Assembly: GCA_947447235.1 (NCBI GenBank)
Contig: CANFJA010000002.1
Location: 1 to 38,944 of the forward strand
Length of the DNA: 38,944 nucleotides
Direction of reading: 5' to 3'
Origin: Comamonadaceae bacterium
GTDB taxonomy: Bacteria > Pseudomonadota > Gammaproteobacteria > Burkholderiales > Burkholderiaceae_C
Below the pieces are notes generated by a model. That model was not told where the DNA came from, searched no databases, and was given only the letters and a program-made list of their open reading frames with translations. Position numbers and translations under genes: made by a program. Numbering within the stretch: position 1 is the first letter of the stretch; every line of letters starts with the position of its first letter. Shown here in pieces: positions 28,417-36,468 of the stretch.

Positions 28417-31281
28417 TTACTTGGTCAGCACAAAGCCTTTGAGCTTGCCAAACGCGCCTTCAACCAGCGCTTTTTGTTGCTCTTGGTGCAGGTGCGAGTA
28501 ACCCACGGCAGGCGACGCTGATGCCGCACGACCTGAATAGCCCAGTTTTTGGCCTGCGTTCATGTTTTCATGGATGTAGTGCTGCACAAAGAACCAGGCG
28601 CCCTGGTTTTGTGGCTCGTCTTGTGTCCACACCAATTCAGTGAGGTTGGGGTACTTCTTGAGTTCGGCCGCAAAGGCTTTGTGGGGGAAGGGATAGAGCT
28701 GTTCCACGCGCAAGATCGCCACGTCGTCAGCACCCAGCTCTTCGCGCTTTTTCACCAAGTCGTAGTACACCTTGCCAGAGCACGCCAACACGCGCTTGAC
28801 TTTGTCGGCCTTGAGCGCTTTGCTCTCAGGGATCACGGTCTGGAAGCTGCCCTTGGTGAATTCAGACACCGGCGATGTGGCGTCTTTGTTACGCAACAGC
28901 GACTTGGGTGTGAAGATGATCAAAGGCTTGCGCAAGTCGCGCACCATCTGGCGGCGCAACACGTGGAAGATCTGGCTGGCCGTGGTGGGCTGCACGATCT
29001 GCATGTTGGTGTCAGCCGCCAATTGCATGAAACGCTCCAGACGGGCCGAGCTGTGCTCTGGGCCCTGGCCTTCGTAGCCGTGCGGCAGCATCAAGGTCAA
29101 GCCGTTGACGCGGCCCCACTTGACTTCGCCCGAGGCGATGAACTGGTCGATCACCACTTGTGCGCCGTTGGCAAAGTCACCGAACTGGGCTTCCCAGATC
29201 ACCAAGGTGTTGGGATCGTTGGAGGCGTAGCCGTATTCAAAGCCCAACACAGCTTCTTCTGACAAGATCGAGTCGATCACGACAAAAGGTGCCTGTTTGT
29301 CGGCCACGTTTTGCAGCGCCACATAGGTGCCTGTGTCCCACTTTTCACGCTTTTGGTCGTGAATCACGGCATGGCGGTGGGTGAAGGTGCCTCGACCGCA
29401 GTCTTCGCCGGACAAACGCACCGGGTAGCCGCTGGCCACCAAGGAGGCAAAAGCCATGTGCTCGCCCATGCCCCAGTCGACCGGAATCTCACCACGACCC
29501 ATCGCGGCGCGGTCGTCGTACACCTTCTTCACCAACTGGTGCGGGGTGACAGACTCAGGAATGGTGGTGACGCGTTCGGCCAAGCGTTTCCACTCGGCCA
29601 TGGGGATGGCAGTGTCGCCCGCGTCGGTCCACTTCTTGCCCAAGAAAGGCGCCCAGTCCACGGTGAACTTGGTTTTGAAGTTGGTCAGCACGGGATCGGT
29701 GGTGTTCTTGCCGGCGTCCAAAGCGGCGCGGTAAGTTTTGACCATCTCGTCACCCAAGCCGTCGCCCAAGCCTTGGGCGGCCAGTTTGTCGGCGAATAAT
29801 TTACGGGTACCAGGGTGTGCTGTGATTTTTTTGTACATCAGCGGCTGGGTCAGCGCGGGGGTGTCTTGCTCGTTGTGGCCCAACTTGCGGAAGCACACGA
29901 TGTCGACCACCACGTCCTTGCGGAAGGTCATGCGGTATTCCAGCGCCAGCTGCGTGGCCAACACCACGGTCTCAGGATCATCGGAGTTGACGTGCAAGAC
30001 CGGGGCTTCGACCATCTTGACGATGTCGGTACAGAACACGCTCGAGCGCATGTCGCGTGGGTCCGAGGTGGTGAAACCGATTTGGTTGTTGATGATGATG
30101 TGCACCGTGCCGCCCGTGGAATAACCACGGGTTTGGGCCAAGGCAAAGGTTTCTTGGTTGACACCTTGACCACCGAAAGCGGCGTCGCCGTGCACCAACA
30201 CGGGCAACACTTGGTTGCCTAAAGGGTCGTCGCGACGGTCCATGCGTGCGCGCACAGAGCCTTCCACCACGGGGTTGACGATTTCCAGGTGAGACGGGTT
30301 GAACGCCAGAGACAAATGCACCGGGCCACCGGCGGTGCTCACGTCGGAGCTGAAGCCTTGGTGGTACTTCACGTCACCTGCAGGCAGCTCTTCGGGGGCG
30401 GTGTGGTCGAACTCGGCAAACAAGTCTGCGGGCAATTTGCCCATGGTGTTGACCAACACGTTCAGGCGGCCACGGTGGGCCATGCCGATCACCACTTCTT
30501 GCACGCCCTTGGCGCCAGCGAGCTGGATCAGTTCATCCATGGATGCAATGAAGCTCTCACCCCCTTCGAGCGAGAAGCGCTTTTGACCGACGTACTTGGT
30601 GTGCAAGTAGCGCTCTAAGCCTTCTGCGGCGGTCAAGCGATCGAGGATGTGTTTTTTCTGGTCGACATTGAAGTTGGGCTTGCTGCGGATGCTTTCCAAC
30701 TTTTGCTGCCACCAACGCTTTTCAGCTTGGTCGGTGGCGTACATGTACTCGGCGCCCAAGGTGCCGCAGTAGGTTTCGCGCAGCGCATTGAGCAACTCGC
30801 GCAAAGACATGTTGTTTTTGCCAAAGAAGGTGTTGCTGGTGTCGAACACAGTTTCTTGGTCGGCATCGGTGAAGCCGTAAAACGCAGGGTCGAGGTCTGG
30901 AATGGCCGGGCGCTCGGTGCGCTTCAAGGGATCAAGGTCAGCCCAGCGTTGGCCGACGTTGCGGTAAGCGGCAATGAGTTGCTGTGCGGCGGTGCGCTTG
31001 CGGCCCATTTCGGCATCGGCGCTGGCCATGACGACCTTGGTGCCGCCCGCTTTGGCGCGCTCGGCAAAGGCATTGATGACGGGCATGTGGGGCACGTCTT
31101 TGGCATGGCTGCCGTCAGCGGCGGGCACGTGCTGCAGGGCATCGAAGTATTCACGCCAAGAATCTGGGACGCTGCCGGGGTTGGCCAGGTAGTTCTCGTA
31201 CATCTCTTCGACGTACGGGGCATTGCCCCCGAACAAATAGGTGTTGCCTGAATAGGCTTGGTAGACGTTTGTCTCGCTCAT
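28417..31281 (-). CDS. sucA: 2-oxoglutarate dehydrogenase E1 component
   Basis: Thiamine-diphosphate enzyme that decarboxylates 2-oxoglutarate and succinylates the lipoyl group of SucB in the TCA cycle. The 954-residue product is full length, with the N-terminal SGNTYLFGGNAPYVEEMYE segment, active-site regions such as GMAHRGRLNVLVN and LVHGDAAFGGQGVNQET, HVNSDDPE, and the C-terminal RRQMVRDLRKPLI. The ATG at 31281 is preceded by GGAGG at seven bases and, just before that, by a small hairpin. It is the first gene of sucA-sucB-lpdA and lies 177 bases after prpE. Confidence 0.97.
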   Translation of the reverse strand: MSETNVYQAYSGNTYLFGGNAPYVEEMYENYLANPGSVPDSWREYFDALQHVPAADGSHAKDVPHMPVINAFAERAKAGGTKVVMASADAEMGRKRTAAQQLIAAYRNVGQRWADLDPLKRTERPAIPDLDPAFYGFTDADQETVFDTSNTFFGKNNMSLRELLNALRETYCGTLGAEYMYATDQAEKRWWQQKLESIRSKPNFNVDQKKHILDRLTAAEGLERYLHTKYVGQKRFSLEGGESFIASMDELIQLAGAKGVQEVVIGMAHRGRLNVLVNTMGKLPADLFAEFDHTAPEELPAGDVKYHQGFSSDVSTAGGPVHLSLAFNPSHLEIVNPVVEGSVRARMDRRDDPLGNQVLPVLVHGDAAFGGQGVNQETFALAQTRGYSTGGTVHIIINNQIGFTTSDPRDMRSSVFCTDIVKMVEAPVLHVNSDDPETVVLATQLALEYRMTFRKDVVVDIVCFRKLGHNEQDTPALTQPLMYKKITAHPGTRKLFADKLAAQGLGDGLGDEMVKTYRAALDAGKNTTDPVLTNFKTKFTVDWAPFLGKKWTDAGDTAIPMAEWKRLAERVTTIPESVTPHQLVKKVYDDRAAMGRGEIPVDWGMGEHMAFASLVASGYPVRLSGEDCGRGTFTHRHAVIHDQKREKWDTGTYVALQNVADKQAPFVVIDSILSEEAVLGFEYGYASNDPNTLVIWEAQFGDFANGAQVVIDQFIASGEVKWGRVNGLTLMLPHGYEGQGPEHSSARLERFMQLAADTNMQIVQPTTASQIFHVLRRQMVRDLRKPLIIFTPKSLLRNKDATSPVSEFTKGSFQTVIPESKALKADKVKRVLACSGKVYYDLVKKREELGADDVAILRVEQLYPFPHKAFAAELKKYPNLTELVWTQDEPQNQGAWFFVQHYIHENMNAGQKLGYSGRAASASPAVGYSHLHQEQQKALVEGAFGKLKGFVLTK

Positions 31282-31458
31282 TGCGCTGACCTCCGTTCCC
31301 CTTCAGGGAACATTAGCTGGTTGAAAAAAACCTTCCGCGACACGGCTGAACCGATTGGCGGATGCGTTAGTGGCTGGAAGGGCCTGAAAACACCCATCAT
31401 TGTGCCATCGATCTGCGGCTTGCCCGCGATCTTTATTTGGGCTGGTTTGGGCCAGCTG
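31282..31458 (-). promoter_or_regulatory. sucA leader/promoter region with hairpin upstream of the ribosome site
   Basis: No gene is seen in this 177-base gap. A perfect six-base-pair hairpin (GTTCCC-tgaag-GGGAAC on the minus strand, 31295-31311) stands immediately before the sucA GGAGG site at 31290-31294. Near the prpE stop a five-base-pair hairpin GCTGG-CCCAAA-CCAGC (31441-31456) could be a weak terminator. I see no confident -35/-10 pair. Confidence 0.4.
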
Positions 31459-33354
31459 TCAGGCGATTTGATCCTGAATTTGTTTCAAGGCCGTGGGGTC
31501 ATCGATGGTGGTCAGGTCACCCGGGTCACGCTTTTCGCACACCGCTTGGATGGCACGACGCAGCAATTTGCCGCTGCGGGTTTTGGGCAAGGCGGTGACA
31601 AACAACACCCGCGATGGACGCGCCACTGCGCCGAGTTGAGAATCCACCACCTTCATGACCTCGCCTTCTAGCTTCAAACGCGCCGCGGGGTCGCCGAGGG
31701 CCGAGGCGTCTTTGGCAATGGCAAAGGCCATGGCCACCTGGCCTTTGAGCTGATCAGCCACACCGACCACCGCCACTTCGGCGATGTTGGGGTGGCTGGA
31801 AATGCTCTCCTCGATCTCACGGGTGCCCAGGCGGTGGCCGGCCACGTTGATCACATCGTCGGTGCGGCCCAAGATGAAGAAGTAACCGTCTTCGTCACGC
31901 ACCGCCCAATCGAAGGTGCTGTAGACCAGCTTGTTGGGCACTGTGTTCCAGTAGGTGCTGACAAAGCGCTTGTCGTCGCCCCAAATGGTTTGCAGGTTGC
32001 CCGGGGGCAGCGGGCCTTCGATGGTCAGCACGCCTTTTTGGTTGGCACCCGTCAACTCGAGCCCTGTTTGGTCGTCCACCAGCTTGACGTTGTAGCCATA
32101 GACCGCTTTGCCGGGTGAGCCAAACTTGCTGCGGGCTTTTTCCACCCCGTTGCAGATGGTCAGAATGGGCCAGCCAGTTTCGGTTTGCCAGTAGTTGTCA
32201 ATGATGGGCTTGCCGTTCAAGCCCTCAGAAATCCACTTCGCGGTGGGTTCGTCCAAAGGTTCGCCTGCCAAAAACAAGGCCTGCAAGCTGGACAAGTCGT
32301 ACTTGGTGAGCAGCGCCGGGTCTTGCTTTTTGAGCACCCGAATGGCGGTGGGTGCGCTGAACATGACGTTGACTTTGTACTTTTCGACCAAGTGCCACCA
32401 GATGCCGCCATCGGGGCGGATGGGCAGACCCTCGTACATGAGGGTGGCCATGCCGCCAATCAGGGGGCCGTAGATGATGTAGCTGTGGCCCACCACCCAG
32501 CCAATGTCGCTGGTGCAAAAGAAGGTACCACCAGGCTTGCCCTGGTAAATATTCGGAATACTGGCTGCCAAGGCCACGGTGTAGCCCCCGGTGTCACGTT
32601 GCACACCTTTGGGTTTGCCGGTGGTGCCCGAGGTGTAGAGGGTGTAACTGGGATGCGTGGACTCCACCCACTCGCAGGGCACCTGGGTGTCCATGTGCTT
32701 GGCGCGTTCGGTGGCGTAGTCCACATCGCGTCCGGCCACTGGGGTGAAGGCCGCGAGCTTGCGGTCCACCATGATGACGTGGCTGGGCTTGTGGACCGAC
32801 AACTGGATGGCCTCATCCAGCAAGGGCTTGTAAGGCACCCCTTTGCCACCGCGTGAACCGGCGTCGGCGCTGATGATGACTTTGGGTGAGGCGTCTTCGA
32901 TGCGCGTGGCCAGCGAGTGCGAGGCAAAGCCGCCAAACACCACCGAGTGGATAGCCCCAATGCGGACACACGCCAGCATGGCAAACGCCGCCTCGGCAAT
33001 CATGGGCATGTAAATCAGCACACGGTCGCCTTTGACCACGCCCAGGTCTTTCAAGATCGCAGCCATGCGCTGCACCTCAGCATGCAAGTCGCGGTAGGTG
33101 TAGGTTTTTTCTTGGTCGGTCTCGGTCGACACAAAGATCAGCGCAGGCTGGTCGGCGCGGTCTTTGAGGTGACGGTCCACGGCGTTGTGGCACAGGTTGG
33201 TGGTGCCGCCTACAAACCACTTGGCAAAAGGCGGGTTGCTGTAGTCGCAGATCTGCTGGGGGGGTGTTTTCCAGTCGATGTGCTGGGCCTGTTCGGACCA
33301 AAAGGCATCGCGGTCCTCAATGGAACGGCGGTGAAAGTCTGCGTAAGCAACCAT
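31459..33354 (-). CDS. prpE: Propionate-CoA ligase PrpE
   Basis: Acyl-adenylate-forming enzyme of the acetyl-CoA synthetase family. The 631-residue product has the AMP-binding core YTSGTTGKPKGVQRD, the YWQTETGWPIL segment, GRTDDVINVAGHRLGTREIEE, and the C-terminal catalytic lysine K596 in PKTRSGKLLRRAI. The QRDTGGYTVAL stretch after the P-loop-like motif, the short N-terminus and the length near 630 are typical of PrpE rather than Acs (~650), so propionate is the likely main substrate, with acetate possible. The ATG at 33354 has a GAGGAG site. No prpB, prpC or prpD is present nearby. Confidence 0.92.
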   Translation of the reverse strand: MVAYADFHRRSIEDRDAFWSEQAQHIDWKTPPQQICDYSNPPFAKWFVGGTTNLCHNAVDRHLKDRADQPALIFVSTETDQEKTYTYRDLHAEVQRMAAILKDLGVVKGDRVLIYMPMIAEAAFAMLACVRIGAIHSVVFGGFASHSLATRIEDASPKVIISADAGSRGGKGVPYKPLLDEAIQLSVHKPSHVIMVDRKLAAFTPVAGRDVDYATERAKHMDTQVPCEWVESTHPSYTLYTSGTTGKPKGVQRDTGGYTVALAASIPNIYQGKPGGTFFCTSDIGWVVGHSYIIYGPLIGGMATLMYEGLPIRPDGGIWWHLVEKYKVNVMFSAPTAIRVLKKQDPALLTKYDLSSLQALFLAGEPLDEPTAKWISEGLNGKPIIDNYWQTETGWPILTICNGVEKARSKFGSPGKAVYGYNVKLVDDQTGLELTGANQKGVLTIEGPLPPGNLQTIWGDDKRFVSTYWNTVPNKLVYSTFDWAVRDEDGYFFILGRTDDVINVAGHRLGTREIEESISSHPNIAEVAVVGVADQLKGQVAMAFAIAKDASALGDPAARLKLEGEVMKVVDSQLGAVARPSRVLFVTALPKTRSGKLLRRAIQAVCEKRDPGDLTTIDDPTALKQIQDQIA

Positions 33355-33388
33355 GCGGATGTCTCCTCGTATGACGTCGATTTGAATT

Positions 33389-33398
33389 CATAATTATG
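33389..33398. promoter_or_regulatory. AT-rich palindrome upstream of prpE
   Basis: CATAATTATG is a perfect ten-base palindrome 35-44 bases before the prpE ATG, in a 91-base gap that is otherwise free of genes. It is the most AT-rich spot nearby and could be part of a -10 region or an operator. There is no clear -35 at normal spacing. Confidence 0.25.
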
Positions 33399-33445
33399 AG
33401 AAGACGGGACTTGCAGCAAGCTGACTTGGCTGCCATCCATCGGCA

Positions 33446-34048
33446 TTACTTGATCAGCGCTTGAATTTCTTTGAACGGATCGGCATCCGCGCTACGCAGC
33501 CATTCAAACAGCACCATCTCGGTGGTCACCAACTCAGCGCCCGCTCCCGCCAAGCGGTCAAACGCCGCATCGCGGTTGCGCTCGGTGCGTGAGCCGCAGG
33601 CATCGGTCACCACCCACACCTCAAACTCTGCGTCCAACAACTCCAGCGCGGTTTGCAGCAAACACACATGGGCCTCTACGCCCGCGATGACGATGCTTTG
33701 GCGACTCGGGTCTTGGGGCACAGCTTTTTGCAGGTGCTTGGGCAAGCTGCGTGCATTGCCACCGGCGGCGCGTGGTGCCGGACGCAGCACCTCGATCAAG
33801 CCCTCGGCACAGGCACTGAAGCTCATCTTGGGCAATGTGCGTCGGCACAGCGCGCGCAACTCGGCAGGGTTTTGGCCCAGCTTCTCTGGGTTTTGCTCAG
33901 TGCCCCAGGTGGGCACCTCCATCCAATGCGCGGCTTGGGCCAGGCGCATGGCGTTGGCCAACACCTCGACGCCATCGTGTATGGCGGGCATGAGCCGGCT
34001 TTGGTAATCCACCAGCACCAGCTGAGAGTCTTGGTCGTCGATCAACAT
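33446..34048 (-). CDS. Isochorismatase-like cysteine hydrolase
   Basis: A 200-residue member of the isochorismatase/YcaC-like hydrolase family. The expected catalytic triad is visible as D14 (LVLVDYQSRL), K74 (TLPKMSFSA) and C129 (GVEAHVCLLQTAL), with the cis-peptide-type G-V-E before the cysteine region. Substrates in the family include isochorismate, nicotinamide and other amides; none can be assigned here. It is followed 91 bases later by prpE on the same strand and divergently faces the C40 peptidase gene across 158 bases. Confidence 0.88.
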   Translation of the reverse strand: MLIDDQDSQLVLVDYQSRLMPAIHDGVEVLANAMRLAQAAHWMEVPTWGTEQNPEKLGQNPAELRALCRRTLPKMSFSACAEGLIEVLRPAPRAAGGNARSLPKHLQKAVPQDPSRQSIVIAGVEAHVCLLQTALELLDAEFEVWVVTDACGSRTERNRDAAFDRLAGAGAELVTTEMVLFEWLRSADADPFKEIQALIK

Positions 34049-34194
34049 ACGCGAAATCCGTGGGATAAAAACAGCGACAAGTATCGGTGATGTTCAAGCC
34101 GGCCAATGAGTGCAGACAGGCAGAGAATCATTAACACCAATGAAATCAATTACTTAGCCTTGAGTCTTGATTCAGTGGGTCAGTCTCGGCAGGC

Positions 34195-34200
34195 TAGAAT
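34195..34200 (+). promoter_or_regulatory. Likely -10 element of C40 peptidase gene
   Basis: TAGAAT on the plus strand matches the -10 consensus at five of six positions and lies six bases before the ATG at 34207, so transcription would start at or next to the start codon. Its TAG is in frame with the gene. No good -35 is seen at standard spacing. Confidence 0.4.
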
Positions 34201-34206
34201 CCAAGG

Positions 34207-34755
34207 ATGTTCAAACGTGCCCTCCTCGTCCTTTGCTGTGTTGCCAGCGCCCATGCGGCGCCTAGCAACAACGCGGCAGATGACATTGAGCGCTACCTGG
34301 CTGACCGCGGCGTGTTGGCCCAGATGGCCCAGCTGCGCGACTCGGTGGGCGGCAAAGCCTCTGAGCTGGTGGTCAACGCCATGGGCTTTTTAGGTGTGCC
34401 TTATCGACGCGGCGGCACCGAAGCGGACACGGGCTTCGATTGCAGCGGCTTTGTGCGCTCCATGTTCGAGCAAAGTGTCGGCCTGGTGTTGCCACGCCGT
34501 GCCCGCGACCAGGCGGCCGTGACCGAGAAAATTGACAAAAATGACCTGGAGCCCGGGGACTTGGTGTTTTTCAACACCATGCGCCAAACCTTCAGCCATG
34601 TGGGCATTTACGTGGGCGACAACAAGTTCATCCACTCGCCCAAGCCTGGCCAACAAGTGCGGGTGGAAGACATGCGGCAAGCCTATTGGGAGCGCCGCTT
34701 CACAGGCGCGCGGCGTGTGTCGGGTTCAGAAAAAACCGACGCTTCCAAAAACTGA
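34207..34755 (+). CDS. Secreted NlpC/P60 (C40) peptidase
   Basis: Predicted cell-wall peptidase that cleaves gamma-D-Glu-diamino acid links in peptidoglycan peptides. The 182-residue product has a signal peptide (residues 1-18, cleavage after A-H-A-A), about 35 residues of helical linker, then the NlpC/P60 domain with the catalytic C79 in DTGFDCSGFVRSMFE, H131 in FSHVGIYVGDNKFIHSP, and a third polar residue at H143. The tail is Lys/Ser rich. The ATG is fixed by an in-frame TAG four codons upstream, and there is no usable Shine-Dalgarno sequence. It stands alone on the plus strand. Confidence 0.92.
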   Translation: MFKRALLVLCCVASAHAAPSNNAADDIERYLADRGVLAQMAQLRDSVGGKASELVVNAMGFLGVPYRRGGTEADTGFDCSGFVRSMFEQSVGLVLPRRARDQAAVTEKIDKNDLEPGDLVFFNTMRQTFSHVGIYVGDNKFIHSPKPGQQVRVEDMRQAYWERRFTGARRVSGSEKTDASKN

Positions 34756-34831
34756 GCCGACTCAGCCGACTGCGCTTACGACTGAGCTTTCACGCGTTTC
34801 AAGCCTCGCTGGTCTTGAACACGTTCAACAT
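34756..34831. other. Convergent gap, no clear terminator
   Basis: Between the stops of the C40 peptidase gene and the S4-domain gene I see only a loose inverted repeat (TTCAAG...CTTGAA, 34797-34819) and a short direct repeat of AGCCGACT near its start. Neither has a T-run. Confidence 0.3.
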
Positions 34832-35617
34832 TTAGAACCGTTCATCACTGGCCATGTAGCGCCAGGTGCCGGGCGCCAACTCGCCCAAATTGACGCGACC
34901 CAAACGCAGGCGTCGCAAGGCAAAAATCTCCAGCCCTGCCAAGTCACACAGGTAAGACGCCAGCCCCAAGTGCGCGCCTTTCACCGCCAAACGCAGCTTG
35001 CTGCGCTCAGGTGACGAACTGCTCAGGCTGATCTTGGCCTGCGGCAAGCGTTGACGCTCGTCTTTGAGCGCACGCTCGATGGGGCGCAGCATGTCGGGCG
35101 TCACCTCACCGGCCACATCCACCATCAACTCGTGCTCCATGGTGGCCATGTCTTCCACCAGCTTGCGTTGGGTGCGCCAGTCTTGGGTGAACACCAGCAA
35201 GCCACTGGCGCCTTGCTCCAGCGGCACGCTGAACTGCAAGCCTCTGAAATGCGGTTTGAGCAGGCGCACCCCACTGTGGTCATGCGCGCTGTGATGGGCG
35301 GGGTTCAAGAGGCTGAGCGCATTCTTGGGGGCCGTTTTTTGTGCTTTGTGCGCCGAGGGTTGGGTGTCCTCGCGGCCATCCAGCCAGTCGGCGGGTTTGC
35401 AAACAATCAAAGTGACCGACGTCAGGTTGAGCAAACTGGCGTCTTTGTCAATGCTGACCTGCTGGGTGCTCACGCGGTGCTGGGGTTCTTCGACCACCGC
35501 GCCATCCACCATGACCCAACCGCCCTCGATGTATTGCTCGGCTTCGCGGCGTGAACAGCCACGCAGTTGCATGACGCGTTTGGACAGGCGTTCGCCGTCA
35601 GAGGATGTGGGGTGCAT
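34832..35617 (-). CDS. S4-domain, RsuA/RluF-like pseudouridine synthase homologue lacking the catalytic Asp
   Basis: From ATG 35617 the product has 261 residues; ATG 35680 would add 21. Residues about 8-60 form an S4 RNA-binding domain (RLSKRVMQLRGCSRREAEQYIEGG is its core). The rest aligns by eye with the RsuA/RluB/RluF catalytic domain, but the segment that normally reads R-L-D-x-x-T/S-x-G-L-L is here P-L-E-Q-G-A-S-G-L-L, so the nucleophilic aspartate is replaced by E134 and the neighbouring arginine by proline. The codon is GAG, an unambiguous reading. The protein may bind RNA without modifying it. A low-complexity His/Lys/Ala insert lies near residues 80-115. The gene is divergent from the VOC-family gene. 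Confidence 0.8.
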   Translation of the reverse strand: MHPTSSDGERLSKRVMQLRGCSRREAEQYIEGGWVMVDGAVVEEPQHRVSTQQVSIDKDASLLNLTSVTLIVCKPADWLDGREDTQPSAHKAQKTAPKNALSLLNPAHHSAHDHSGVRLLKPHFRGLQFSVPLEQGASGLLVFTQDWRTQRKLVEDMATMEHELMVDVAGEVTPDMLRPIERALKDERQRLPQAKISLSSSSPERSKLRLAVKGAHLGLASYLCDLAGLEIFALRRLRLGRVNLGELAPGTWRYMASDERF

Positions 35618-35678
35618 GAGAGAGATGTTTTTAACCAAAGTGCGCTGAAAGCGCAGGCCCCAATGGTAAGGTGTGCCC

Positions 35679-36386
35679 ATGAAAACACAGATGGATCACT
35701 TGGTGGTGTTGGCCCCCAATTTAGAAATGGGCATGCAATGGTGCGAAGCCACCTTAGGTGTCACAGCCGGCCCTGGCGGCGAACACGAAAAATATGGCAC
35801 CCACAACCGCCTGTTCAAAATTGCCACCCCCGCCTACCCCACCGCGTATTTGGAAATCATCGCCATCAACCCCCATGCGGTGCGGCCCAAAAAAATGCAA
35901 CCCACGCGCTGGTTCGACATGGACAACGTCACCCTGCAAGCCGCTGTCAAAACCGAGCCGCGCTTGGTGCACTGGGTGGTCAACACCCCCGACATGCAGG
36001 CCGCGCGCATGGCGCTGCGCATGCAAGGCATTGACCGTGGCCCCGCCGTGTCGGCCAGCCGCCGCACCTCCAAAGGCGTGTTGAACTGGCAAATCAGTGT
36101 GCGTGCCGACGGCCAGCGCCTGTTCGACGGCACGCTGCCCAGCCTGATTCAGTGGGGCAAGCCCGAAGCCACCGACCCCATGCGTTTGCACCCCCGCAAC
36201 ACACTGCCCCGCTCTGGCGTGAGCCTGCAAAGTGTGGCCGTGACCCACCCCAGCGCCGCCAAGCTGCAAGCCGCTTACGAAGCCATCGGCTTAGAGGGCG
36301 TGACGGTGGCGGAAGGCCCGGCCAACTTGGTGGCCACGCTGCAAACGCCCAAAGGCCTGGTGCAGTTGCAAAGCTTGGGCGCTTGA
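35679..36386 (+). CDS. VOC-family / glyoxalase-like domain protein
   Basis: A 235-residue protein whose N-terminus MDHLVVLAPNLEMGMQWCEATLG is the typical first strand and helix of a vicinal-oxygen-chelate fold, followed by TAYLEIIAINP and a second module around HWVVNTPDMQAARMAL. This arrangement fits the glyoxalase-like (Glyoxalase_3) group, of mostly unknown substrate. The ATG at 35679 has AAGG seven bases upstream; a GTG at 35673 is also in frame. The gene is divergent from the S4-domain gene and convergent with the MFS gene. Confidence 0.82.
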   Translation: MKTQMDHLVVLAPNLEMGMQWCEATLGVTAGPGGEHEKYGTHNRLFKIATPAYPTAYLEIIAINPHAVRPKKMQPTRWFDMDNVTLQAAVKTEPRLVHWVVNTPDMQAARMALRMQGIDRGPAVSASRRTSKGVLNWQISVRADGQRLFDGTLPSLIQWGKPEATDPMRLHPRNTLPRSGVSLQSVAVTHPSAAKLQAAYEAIGLEGVTVAEGPANLVATLQTPKGLVQLQSLGA

Positions 36387-36468
36387 GTTGAGCGCTTGTT
36401 CAGCTCGCGTGCGACACACGCTTGTGCAGCAAAGCTGAGCGCCTTTCACGCACTCAGCCCGGAGGATT

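Noticed and set aside
26581-28521. Plus-strand open frames of over 300 residues opposite lpdA and sucB
   Set aside because: They are the complements of well supported genes, have no motifs, and cross gene boundaries without ribosome sites.
36387-36468. Possible terminator between the VOC and MFS genes
   Set aside because: A nested inverted repeat (TCAGCT...AGCTGA around GCGTG-CGACA-CACGC) is present, but it has no T-run and a large bulge, so it is not called as a terminator.
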